NCBI GenBank assembly: GCA_030248195.1
Contig: JASAND010008518.1
Span: forward strand, 1 to 64,000
Source: Trissonchulus latispiculum
Lineage: Eukaryota > Nematoda > Enoplea > Enoplida > Ironidae
Direction of reading: 5' to 3'
Length of the DNA: 64,000 nucleotides
Under the pieces are notes generated by a model, which saw only the letters and a list, made by a program, of their open reading frames with translations, was not told where the DNA came from and did no database searches. Of the stretch, positions 23,401-37,000 are shown piece after piece. The translations under genes were made by a program, and so were the position numbers. The stretch's first letter is position 1. The number at the start of each line of letters is the position of its first letter.

Positions 23401-25907
23401 CTTTGTTTAGAGTTTTATTAGTTTGCGTTATATAGTACGTATATACCTCATGTATCCGGTGAAACCAGGGCGCTAGCCAGAAGACAATTTTAATCCTTTG
23501 AAACAACAAAAAGTGGTCAGAAAAAATTGTTTTCAGATCTAAAATGCAAAAAATTCTCAACTTCTGGGGGGCTGCGCCCCCCAGACCCCCTGCTTTCGCA
23601 TTTCTGAGAATGATTAATTCTATTTAACTACCTCAACCAATGAAACCAATTACTACATGTTTGTTCTCAAAGCACAAAAACATGTGTAGAAATAAATAAC
23701 TATAAAAAATTTCAACATTGTTGCCGCCCCCCCTGTCAGAAAACGCTGGGTGCGCCACTGATATATAATAAATTTTCAGGCCCGGTCCCGGTAGTGGCGG
23801 CCCCGGTGCATCTCTTTTTGTATTTGTTTTTATGTTAGTCTGCGTTTTCTATTTCAGCTCCCAAAAGCCCTTATGCGGGTACTGCAATGCATTCATTTAC
23901 AAGTCCTCGTGACGAGATGAAGTCTATTACCTCAATCGTTCAAGTCAGCAAGCTTGAAGCTAAAATTCTGTCTCTTCAGAGACAGCTGGATGAAACTAGA
24001 GTAATTCAGTGCAAAGAAAAAGAAGAAGCTTTATCTGCTCAACAAGTACGTACGTATCATATCGTATCGGCAGCGACCCCTATAATATGTGTGAAAAGTG
24101 GCTGGAGACAGTGTAAAATAAGCTGCGCAGAACCTGCGCAAAATCCTGCGCATATCCTGCGCAGATTTCATGCGCAAATTGTAGAGCACATCGAGTTTAG
24201 TATGTCTGTGAAGTTTCAGCCCCGTATCACTTACCGTTAAAAAGTTGCGCCCCGGACCGGTTATGGCGGCGATGTTTTTTTTCCGGTTTCTCCTATTTGA
24301 TGGTTGTATTGTACATAATGTTCGCCGCTTTCACGTGATCTGCAGCGGTGGGCCAACCTAAAGGGCTATGGGGTCTAGTAGTACCCTCTAAAGAATTTAA
24401 GAATCACAACTTTTTTGCGCCACAGCTGCGCCACAGCGCCGCAGTGGCGCCGCAAAGTCGGCTCATAGCGAAAAGTGACCATTTTTGTGGTCGTCGCTCA
24501 GGTCGAACGAGCTGGAGCTGATTTCTTTTTATATTCAGAAATTACATATATTGAACTAACTAACGGTCCAGGTTGCGTTTCTCTATCACTTCCCTAGCGA
24601 CCACAGTGGCCCGTCAAAAATGGCGAAAATTTGAAAAATTAAAAATCGAAATTTCTCGCTATCTATTCAACTTTGAAAGCTCAAATCTTCCATACAATGG
24701 TTTTCTGGCACGGAGAATCGATTCCCGCAGTCAGTTTTACCGTCAGACCCACCCATCTTGCTGGGCTGGTTCCACTTTGCCGTCGGGAGGGTCAAGTCGG
24801 AAACCGCTTCCTGGAGGTCCATAGTAGGCTCTACCTGGCCTCTCAAAACTTTGTCTATAGGGGTTTTCTGGTGTGCCCAGCTCATTCCCGGTATCCGTTT
24901 TGCCGTCCGACGTGTCCATATTGCTGGGCTGGTTCTACTTTGCCGTCGGTTGGGTCAAGTCGGAAACCGCTTCCTGGAGGTCCATAATAGGCTCTACCTG
25001 GCCTCTCAAAACTTTGTCTATAGGGGTTTTCTGGTGTGCCCAACTCATTCCCGGTATTCGTTTTGCCGTCCGACGTACCTATTTTGCTGAGCTGGTTCTA
25101 CTTTGCCGTTTGAAGGGTCAGTCGGGTGGGAGGGTCAAATGGTCGAAAATAAAGTTTCTCAAAAGTGGTCAAATTTGGTATCAAATGAAAGCCCTAAGTG
25201 AGCCGAGCAGCTTTTGCCATAGAACTGCACACCCAAAGTGGCTGTAGAGTGCTGTGGTGGGGTGGGGTGGGGACTTAGGCGATTTTGGGTCAAACATAAA
25301 ATTTCTCAAAAGTGGTCAAATTTAGTATCAAATGAAAGCCCTAAGTGAGCTGAGCAACTTTTGCCATAGAACTGCACACCCAAAGTGGCTGTAGAGTGCT
25401 GTGGTGGGGTGGGGTGGGGACTTAGGCGATTTTGGGTCAAACATAAAATTTTTCAATAGTGGTAATATTTGGTATCAGATGAGGGCTCTAAGTGAGCTGA
25501 GAAACTTTTGTCATAAAACTGCGTATCCAAAGTGGCTGGAGAGTGCTGTCGCGGGGTGGGGTGGCGACTTGGCGATTTTGGGTGAAAAATAAAGTTTTTC
25601 TAAAGTGGTCAAATTTGGTATCAAATGAAAGCCCTAAGTGAGCTGAGCAACTTTTGACATGGCACCATCCTCCAAAAGTTGCTGCGTTGGATTTATGCCT
25701 TTCTCAACCGTATATATACAAGCATACATGTATATATAGGCCCAACACACATTATTATCCCCTTTTGTGCGGAGCATTTTTGTTACTTGTATATATATAT
25801 ATACCATATAGGTGTCTATATGTATACGAAGCAAAAGAACAAAGCATCTTGAAAAGTTCCAATTGCCTACTTGGCTCTCGAACTTGGCAGAATGATGACG
25901 ATATTTC

Positions 25908-25948
<41 letters not shown>

Positions 25949-27377
25949 GGATCGACCGGAACTCCAAAAAACCGGAACCGGAACCGGAACCGGAACTGGC
26001 TTTAACAAACCGGAACCGGAACCGGAACCGGAACCAGCTCTTTAACCCTACAAAAATCGAAAATTTTTTCTGACGTTTTGGACAATTTTTTCACGATTTT
26101 TCGCTTTTTTGTAGCTACTACAACATTGTAATAGCTTTCTAAAATAATATTTTCTATATTATATATTTCAATGCACGAATACGAAACTTGCAATTTATTA
26201 TGAGAATTTTGTCTTAGTTAAACTTTATATAATTACTATAGATTTAAAGCATTAATTATATATACACGGTATGAATAAATTGTGAAAATATTGTCTATAT
26301 ATATTTAGGATTATTCGAGCACATGCCCGACACAAAAGGTTTTATTTTATCTACTTTATTACATCGAATTTCGATGAATGACTTAATCGAATGCAATTTG
26401 ACTTCTAAAGGAAATTTACTGGCAGGCAAATAAAAATTAATTTCTTAGTTAAACTGAATATTAAATTAATTGAAATAAATTGGTAGAAATTGATTCCACG
26501 AAATGCCTGCGAGCGAGCTTTCGGCAAAATAAGCCAGAAACATGTTTAGTTTTTATCTAAGTTACCTGACAATTTCTAGTCATAATTAGAAATTATATAC
26601 GACTTTCCTAGAGCTCCAAGAAAAGTTTCAGCATTTTCAAAACACAATATAAAAAAATTGTTGCGAATATAACGAGCTTTTATTCTCTTTGTAGTCAATA
26701 GATAAATTAAAATAATTTTTCTGAAAATTACTGTTCCCGTAATTACTATAAAATTTGGCTGTATCTGGCTATGAATTTAGATAGCATCAGCTTCGAAAAT
26801 TGGACATGTTTGGAATATCAACCTTTAAATCTTGGGTGACCTTAACTTGTAATTAATAACCAAATAATTACTTTACCTATTATTAGAGTTTTCTGAGTAA
26901 AAGGTAAATCTTTGCACTTTTCTGCAGATCTTTTGTCGCTGATAGCAATATAACTTTTTACCGTTAAACATATAAGAACAATAAAGTATTTTTCACAAGT
27001 TTCAAAAAAATGGGCTGGGCTTGTGCTCTATTTTGAATTTCTAAATTATATATAAGTGCTCAATATTTTGACCATATATATATACGTAATTAATATTCAT
27101 AATAATAAATTAACGATAAGGTACTAGATCACTATTAATAAATCTAAACATTCTAAGTTGAGTATATAATGCAATAGCGCCGCAGGCGAAAATTTTTGAG
27201 AAAATAATATTCCGCTTACAAGAAATTCGCTATTTTTTCAAAATGTTAAAAGAAATTTTACAAAATTTTTGAAAATTTTAATAAAATTTCACTTTTGATA
27301 ATACGCTAAAATTGGTTCCGGTTCCGGTACGTTTTCAAAAACCGGAACCGGAACCAAAAATACCGGAACCGGAATTA

Positions 27378-27469
<92 letters not shown>

Positions 27470-30400
27470 GGATCGACCGGAATTCCGGTTCCGGTACTTT
27501 TTGGTTCCGGTTCCGGTTTTTGAAAACGTACCGGAACCGGAACCAATTTTAGCCTATTATCAAAAGCAAAATTTTATTAAAATTTTCAAAAATTTTATCA
27601 AACTTCTTTAAAACTTTTTGAAAAAACTGCGATTCTCTTATAACCAGAATATTATTTATACAAAAACTTTCGCCTGCGGCGCTATTGCATTATATACTTA
27701 GAATGTTTTGAATTTGTAATAATAATGTCTAATGTATCGTTGTTATGAATATTAATATATATATTATAAAACAAAAATAATACTTAACTCAGATTAGATA
27801 GCACAAGACCGCCGAAACTTTTAAATTTAAGAGTACCTAATGCTGAATTCAAATTATTGAAGCCTTACCGTCGACCTATGCTATTTCAAAATTATAGAGT
27901 GCGCTGTTGTATAATCAAATGTCAGTTTTAGCTTAAATTTAATCTTTTTAATTGTTTAAATCGAGACTGGACTTTAAATATGGACTACGTAAGTTTGTTG
28001 CTCTTTGTTTAGTAATTAATCCAGTGCGCAGATCAACAGAATTACTAAAAAATTATGGATGGAACGAATAGCAATGTTTTTTAAAAATCTTTTGAAGAAA
28101 CGTCATTTAAAATTTAAAAATCCTGATGAAGCTAGCTAAACGGAAGAAATTTTGTTTAACTCAAGTTGGAAAAATTGTGCATTTCGGTTTTCTTTGAAAC
28201 TTGTGCAAAATACTTTTGGCTTATATGTTTAATGGATGAAAATTTATATATAATATTTCAATCTTGCAAAAACCATTTGCATTTTAATCAGAAAACTCCA
28301 ATAACAAAGTAATTATACTGAGATATAACAACAAGCTAAGGAATTATAAGCCGATGTTCTAAACAAGTCCAATTTTGTATATATATAGCTGATGTTACCT
28401 AAGTTCATAACCAGATTAGATTTACCTTTATACAAACAAACAAACAAACAATTGGTTTATTCAGTAAAGATTATGGTCACGCAGTAAAACATTTACTGAA
28501 AAGGAATACAAAGAACTGTATACACAGCTACTTACATGCATCCGTACATACAACAATATAAAACAATCAGATAAAACCTATTTCAGACTAATATCTACAT
28601 CTACAAACTACGTGAAAATTGTATAAACATGTGCAGTATATAAATAGCCACAGAAATGCTAAAAGATCTTTGTATAAATCGACAAATCTATATCCTGCAG
28701 TTTAGATTTAAAAGCCTCAAGTGAATCAACCTTGACAACTTCAAGGGGGAGGTTATTCCACAATTTAACTACTCTGCTACTGAAAAAATTTAGTTTCTCA
28801 TTTCTTCGGCAGTGTACAGAATCTAACATTAAATTATGGCCCCTTAATCCCACATCCTGACGGTAGGCAAAATAGTCAGAAAAATCTATGTTGTCGAGAT
28901 TTTTCACTATGCGAAAGCACTGATTGAGATCTGCTTTGATCCTACGCAATTCCAAACTTTCTAATCCCAAAATTGCCAAACGCTCAGAATACGTTTTATT
29001 GCGCAAACCCGGAATCCGCTTTGAAAACCGCCTTTGAACGTTTTCTACTCTCTCAATATCTTTTTTTAAATACGGAGACCATACCGGCGAATTATACTCC
29101 AAAACAGGTCGGATATAAGTAGTGTACATCGCACACAAAAAATCCCGGTCTCGTGATCGAAATGACTTAAAAATAATGTTCATACGAGTCAAAGCTTTAA
29201 CACTGATTGATGAGCAGTGTTGGGAAAACTTTAATTTATCATCTACAACTATTCCTAGATCTTTCATAGAGTTTACAACTGGAATCTGAACATTGCTCAC
29301 AGTATAATCGAATTCTCTGTTGTTTCCACCGAAATGCATTAAAACACACTTTTCCAAAGCAATTTTCAATTGGTTCTCGTTCGCCCACCCAAAAACGTTT
29401 TCGATATCATGTAAGAGTACACTACGGTCAACATCATTACCACATGTATAATATATTTTTGTATCATCCGCATATATTTTTACATAGCTTTGTTCAACTC
29501 TACTAACGACATCATTAATATACACCAAGAACAAAAGTGGACCTAACACACTTCCTTGAGGCACCCACTCAGAACCCGACACCGTGTTGAATACACCCCG
29601 TTCACCCGAACCACCTGATAGCGATCGTTTAGAAAATTTTCTATCCATTTACAAAATATATCAGGAACTTTATAGCGTTTCAATTTGTAGAGCAGCTTCA
29701 AATGACTGACCGTGTCAAAGGCTTTACTAATATCGATATAAACTACATCTACCGGAATGTTTTTGTCTATAAATGTGACCCAATCCTTTACACAGTTCAA
29801 AAGTTGTGTTTGAGTTGACCTACCAGAGACAAAACCGTGCTGGTGACAAGATATAAAACCGGATTTAGTAAAGTAATCAAAAAGTTCATCCTTCAGTATT
29901 CGTTCCATCAATTTACAGCAAATACATGTCAAACTAACTGGCCTGTAGTTAACCGCTCCCGCCTTAGAACCCTTGCCTTTATATATGGGAACAACTATAG
30001 CTTGCTTCCAGTCACAAGGCACTATTCCTGTTACAAAGGATTCATGAAAAATTAATTGGAGAGGAACAGACAGAAGTATGCTAAACCTTTTAAAGAAAAC
30101 AGCTGGGAGGGCATCAGGCCCAGGGCTAGAATTTGGCTTCAGTTTCGAATTCAAATGAAACATACATACATATATATACATAAATAAATAATGAATAAAT
30201 AATGAAATGAAACATACATACATATACATAAATATACATACAAGAACAGTAATTTTCAGAAAAAGTTTAATTTTGTCTGAAGTACAGAGAGAATAAAAGT
30301 AAACTAAAATAGTAATAGATATCTTTTGTTTTCTAAAAATGTAAATGGCATTATTTTTTATTTTGCGTTTTGAAAATGCTGCAACGCTTCTAGTAAAGTT

Positions 30401-31055
30401 AAATGAACTTTTTGATTATGACTAGAAATTATCAGCCTAGAAAGCCAGATAAAAACTAAACATGTTTATGACTTATTTTGTCGATGGAGCAGTTGTTGGT
30501 GCTCGCAAAAATTTTGGAGGAATCAATTTCTATCTACTTATATTTAGCTTAATTTAAAATTCAGCTTAACCAAGTAAGAAGTTAAATTTTATTTGCAAGC
30601 AAATGTCCTTTAAGTCAACTTGCATTCGATTAAATTATTCATCGAAATTCGTATATAGAATGTAAAAATATAATTGCCGTTTATTCATCGAAAATGTGCT
30701 CGAATAATATAAATATAGCATATTCATACCGTGTATAATTATATAATTTTAAATTTTAAATTTTAATTTTAAAGCTATAATGTAGTAAAGTTTAACTGTG
30801 CTATAAGACAAAAATCTCTTAATAAATTGCAAATTTCATGTTCCTGCATTAAAATAACTATATAAAATATAAAGCAAACGTCATTACAATGTTCTAGTAA
30901 CTATAAAAAAGCGAAAAATTGTGCAAAAATTGTCCAAAACGTCAGAAAAAATTTTCGATTTTTGTAGTGTTAAAGAGCTGGTTCCGGTTCCGGTTCCGGT
31001 TTTTTAAAGCCAATTCCGGTTCCGGTTTTTTTTTTGGATATGTACCTCCCTCTCT

Positions 31056-31092
<37 letters not shown>

Positions 31093-34000
31093 TAACAAAA
31101 ATGCTCCGCACAAAAGGAGATATATAATATGTGTGTTGGGCCTATGCCTATCTATCCTTTAAATTTCGGTTGAGAAAGTAAAGGCATAAATCTGACACAG
31201 CAACTTTTGGTGGATGGTTTCATGACAAACGTTGCTCAGCTCACTTAGGGCTTTCATTTGATACCAAATTTGACCACTTTAGAAAAACTTTATTTTTCAC
31301 CCAAAATCGCCAAGTCTCCACCCCACCCCGCGACAGCACTCTCCAGCCACTTTGGATACGCAGTTTTATGACAAAAGTTTCTCAGCTCACTTAGAGCTCT
31401 CATCTGATACCAAATTTGACCACTTTTGAAAAATTTTATTTTTGACCCAAAATAGCCTGAGTCCCCACCCCACCCCACCACAGCACTCTACAGCCACTTT
31501 GGGTACGCAGTTCTATGACAAAAGTTGCTCCGCTCACTTAGGGCTTTCATTGGATACCAAATTTGACCACTTGAAAAATTTTATTTTCGACCACTTGACC
31601 CCCCACCCGACTGACCCTTCAAATGGCAAACTGGAACCAGCCCAGCAAAATAGGTACGTCGGACGGCAAACCAGGGACATGAAATGAGCTAGGCGAACCA
31701 GAAAACCCCTATGACAAAGTTATGAGAGGCCAGGTAAAGCCTACTATGGACCTCCAGGAAGCGGTTTCCGACTTGACCCTTCCAACGGCAAAGTAGAACC
31801 AGCCCAGCAAAATAGGTATATACGTCGGACGGTAAAACGGATACCGGGAATGATCTGGGTACACCAGAAAACCCCTGTAGACAAAGTTTTGGGATGCCAG
31901 GTAAAGCCTACTATGGACGCGATGGCCGAGTGGTAAGGTGTTCGACTAAAGATCTTACGGTCCAGGTTCGAACCCCCGCTGCCACAAGACTTTCGCAAAT
32001 CCCCTTGAGCAAAGGACTAAGCACATGTCGGTTCGCCGTGGGCTCCAGCCAACCCAGCTGTCTATCCTTAACTATTCGGTAAATGGGTACCACTGCGGTG
32101 GGAAGGTAACAGGAGGCTGTGTTCTGACGTGATGCCTAATGAAGGGCTGACCCCCCTTCCACAGATGTAGTCAACAGAGTTGTCGCTCCTAACAAGTTTC
32201 AGCCCTTCATAAGTGTATACAGATACACATATATAAACAGAAAAACGTACATACAATTTATATAAGTAGTGCATGCGACCGTAACCAGACCATATCCACA
32301 CACTGTGCGGCTCGTCAGTGGTTCAGTGTGGAACACATTGGCCTGCAAAATTTCAGGCCATTGCAACTTATCTGTAACTAAAGTCTGACCAAAAATTCTT
32401 GGAACCGAACTGTGAGCGCTTGTCCTGAGTTAACCTTTGAAGTTAGTCCATATAAAGTATATATTTTTAGAAACCTTAGGAGGTGGAAAATCCGGTAAAA
32501 CCATCATATCCGGTCTATATCCGGTTACCGGATGCCAAATCGATAAAATCGCTTCAGATTCGGAAAGAGAATGATAATTAATTCATACTCTAGCATATTG
32601 GTCCTTGGCCCAAGACATCTCCGAAAATCCGGTCTCATCCGGTCCATGTCCGGTAACCGGATGTCTAGGTCACAAAAACTGTACAGCAAGATGGGTAGGT
32701 CGTACAGTTTTGCTGCTTGGATTTTTGGATTCAGCGGGTCAAAATTAGTTCATGTACGAAGTGTTGTCCCATTTGGACCAAAATTGCGTGATTTATGGTC
32801 GTATCCGGTGCGAAAAAAACCGGAAAAATAGGTTTTTCCGGTGTGGTGCTCGGAATCGCGGAGTTTTTGGCACAATGAATATTTGGTAGGCTACTTTCAT
32901 TTTACCGGTATCAAAGTAATCGAATATCCGGTCGATTTCCGGTTCTGAACTTTGAAGTTTGAGATTTCACGGGCTATTATCTCAGTATCCGAATGGTCCG
33001 GAAGTCAAATTGTTTTATTAAAATGATATTTCGTTTATCCCTAACAAGCATCAACCTCAATTTACTTTATATCTGGGGCCGTATTTTCAAAACTTAGTTA
33101 CAGATAGCCCTATCTGTAACTAGGTTTAAGGGGGTTATCTGCAGCTAATCATGAAGCTAGTGCTATCTGCAGCTAATTGTAAGCTATGTTCACCATTAGC
33201 ACAGTTAGCTAAACCTAACTATTAGTTAGAGATAGCCCTCGTCCTAGCTACAGATAGCCCTATTCCTAGTTGCAGATAGGCCTATCTGTAACTAGGTTTG
33301 AGAATACGAGTTAAACAGAGAAATTTAATAAATAGAAAACTCTGTTTTCAGTCAAATTTAATGGTTATAATGAATAGTTTTTAAGCGATTTCCAACCAAC
33401 CTAATTTTGAAAATGTGACTGAAACTTAACCATTTCAAATGTTTAAAAATTTTGCCAAAAAGCTGACTCGCAAATTGCAAGTCAGCATTTTCCCCTATCT
33501 ATAACTAAGACTAGGCCTATCTATAGATAGGGTTAGCATGTTTTTAGAATACGACTAGGGCTGCTTATAACTAGAGATAGGGGTATCTGTAACTAGAAAT
33601 AGGCCTATTCCTAGTTATATATAGGGGTATTTTAGTTACAGATAGGGCTATCTGTAGCTAGAGATAGGGGTATCTGTAGCTAGAGATAGGGGTATCTGTA
33701 GCTAAAGATAGGCTATCTGTAATTAGAGATAGGCCTATTCCTAGTTATAGATAGGGCCTATCTGCATTTGAGAATGCGGCCCCTGCTGTGAACTTTTGAA
33801 AGGTAGAGTTTTAAAAATGATTCAAAATTCGATCAAATCTCATGTCCGGTTTAGCAATTAGACAAAACCAGCAAGATCAGCCCACTTTTAAAACACTACC
33901 ATTCAAAAATTACAGCAGATATGAAGTTAATTGAGGTTGATGCTTGTTAGGGATAGACGAAATATCATTGTAATGAAATAATTAGACTTCCGCACCAACC

Positions 34001-37000
34001 GGATACTGAGATAATAGCCCATGAAATCTCAAATTTCAAAGCTCAGAACCGGAAATCGACCGGATATTCAATTACTTTGACATCGGTAAAATGAAAGTAG
34101 ACTCCCAAATATTGTGCCAAAAACTAACATTTTTTATCCGCGATTCCGAGCACCAGGCCGAAAAAAACCGATTTTTCCGGGTTTTTTCGCACCGGATACG
34201 ACCATAAATCAAGCAATTTTGGTCCAAATTGGACAAAACTTCGTATATAGACTAATTTTGACCCGCTGAATCCAAAAATCCAATCAGCAACACTGTACGA
34301 CCTACCCATCTTGCTGTGCACTTTTTGTGACCTAGACATCCGGTTACCGGACATGGACCGGATGTGACCGGATTTTCGGAGATGTCTTGGGCCAAGGACC
34401 AATATGCTAGAGTATGAATTAATTAGCATTCTCTTTCCGAAACTGAAGCGTTTTTATTGATTTGGCATCCGGTAACCAGATACAGACCGGATATGATGGT
34501 TTTACCGGATTCTCCTCCTCTTGAGGTTTCTAAAAATATATACTTTTTTATACAGACTAACTTCAAAGGTTAACTCAGGACAAGCGCTCACAGTTTGGTT
34601 CCAAGAATTTTTGGTCAGACTTTAGTTATAGGCCGTGCTGTATATACTTTCGCCGCACTCTACTGCAGCGCAACCAGATGGAAATTATACTGTCAATGAA
34701 GGAAACTTATACGGCACGATTTCTAATGCTCTTCGCTGCAGTTACAAATTTCAGATGACCGCAGCCTGGGCTTATTCTACGGGGGGGGGGCGCGGGGGGC
34801 CCCCCATAAACACCCTTCCCCCCCCCAAAAATCGTTCCCCCCAAAAAATCGCCCCCCCCCAAAAAGTGGGTGCCCCTTTTGGTACCAAATTTTGCCCTGA
34901 AAAAATCGCTCAGAAGGCCAAATTTTCAAAAATTTTCCGGCTTCGCCAGAGATTTTTAGTCGATTTTTGCCTATTTAAGCACTAAATCCGCTTATTTTTG
35001 GCGATTGCTATAAAAACTAGGGGGGAAAATGCCCTCGACGGGCAACCAACTTGGTAGAATAGGGAAAGACTTGAATGTTAAATACACGGTGCATGGTTAC
35101 AACTGAGATTCTGCTGAAGCGGAAAAATGCCGTTTCTCAGCGACTAAAATGACAGAAACCAGCTTTGTGCGCCGAATAGGGAATCTACTCGGCGACTAAA
35201 ATGAAAGAAACCAGCTTTGTGCGCCGAATAGGGAGTCTACTCGGCGACTAAAATGAAAGAAACCAGCTTTGTCGCCGAATAGGGAATTCCCTCCTTCCGC
35301 CCTATTCGCGCGAACTTATCGTCTTTCGGGAGGAAATATATAGGTAATTATTCTGTTAGGAACTGCAAACGTAAGCATTGCGCTCAATATGTCATTTCCC
35401 GTACCGGTTGCGTGGAGGCTAGGGGTGGCGCTAGATTAATTTCTTTTTGAGCTACCTGATCCGTAAATATTTTATGCATACAACCGCTAGCAGGACCAAC
35501 AGAAAGCAACAATAAGTATATATGCAGTTTAAACAATTTGTGGTCGACAGTCCTTGTGCTAAAACATATACAATCAATCGCATTTCATTTTATATAATGT
35601 TTGATTGTATCAATTCTCGGCAAGATCAGCACAGAGCACACCTATATATATATATATATATATATGCTCTCAATGTTTCTGATAGCACATCGAAGACAGC
35701 GTATTTATGTCTGTGAAAACCTTGACTTACGTAAGTGCTTGATAAAACTGTTGTTTTGCATTCTGAAGTAATTCTGCCATTCTGAAACTCTCTCATTATT
35801 CAGCAAAGCAACACATAACAGGCTTCAAAGTTCGCGCGAATAGGGCGGAAGGAGGGAATTCCCTATTCGGCGACAAAGCTGGTTTCTTTCATTTTAGTCG
35901 CCGAGTAGACTCCCTATTCGGCGCACAAAGCTGGTTTCTGTCATTTTAGTCGCTGAGAAACGGCATTTTTCCGCTTCAGCAGAATCTCAGTTGTAACCAT
36001 GCACCGTGTATTTAACATTCAAGTCTTTCCCTATTCTACCAAGTTGGTTGCCCGTCGAGGGCATTTTCCCCCCTAGTTTCGCTTATTTTTCCGCTGCAGA
36101 GAAAATCATGTCAGAGAAGTTGCATATATACACAATGTAAGCAAAGCTAGCTACCGCAAACAGGCTGGATGAAAACGTTCTAGTTCAACTGAATGTATTT
36201 GCTGAAACGGAAAAATGTCTGTTAATAGCCTTTTCAGAACTTTATACACGGTGCGTCATCTTAGGCTGGAAGGCCACTGTTCATGGCCTCTACCGAACAT
36301 TATACACGGTGCGTCATCTTAGGCTGGAAGGCCACTGTTCATGGCCTCTACCGAACATTATACACGGAGCGTTATCTTAGGCTGGAAGGCCACTGTTCAT
36401 GGCCTTTTCAGAACTTTTTACACGGTGCGTCATCTTAGGCTGGAAGGCCATTGTTCATGGCCTCTACAGAACATTATACACGGAGCGTTATCTTAGGCTG
36501 GAAGGCCACTGTTCATGGCCTTTTCAGAACTTTTTACACGGTGCGTCATCTTAGGCTGGAAGGCCACTGTTCATGGCCTCTACAGAACATTATACACGGA
36601 GCGTTATCTTAGACTGGAAGGCCACTGTTCATGGCCTTTTCAGAACTTTTTACACGATGCGTTATCTTAGGCAGGAAGGCTATTTTAAAAGCCAACCAGC
36701 ACCGTAACCTTGGATATGCAGTTATATATACATGACAAAAGTTGCTCTGCTCATTTTGGGCTTTCATTTAAAACCAAATTTGACAACTTTTGAAAATTTT
36801 GATTTTAGACCAATTAGGACCCCTTGCCAGGGCGCCACAGGTCGCTAGAGACCAATTTGGAGGGGTCCTCCAATGAGATAAAATGTTCGCCTCACCAAGG
36901 GCTTTCATTTGATACCAAACTTGAAAACTTTTCAAAAAACTCGATTTTGGACCGGTCCGGACCCTGGTCACGGCGCCACAGGCCGCTGGGTCCACTTTGG

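Larger units (their letters stand above)
27467..31040 (-). mobile_element. CCGGAA-ended element, copy B, interrupted by a LINE
   Basis: The left end (TAGGGATCGACCGGAATTCC) continues as the reverse complement of copy A's right end (GAAAACGTACCGGAACC). The right end (GTTAAAGAGCTGGTTCCGG) mirrors copy A's left. The non-LTR element at about 28440-30170 accounts for the extra length. Confidence 0.7.

Noticed and set aside
31916..31990. tRNA gene
   Set aside because: Has A and B boxes but no pairing acceptor stem or normal anticodon arm; it continues into a SINE body.
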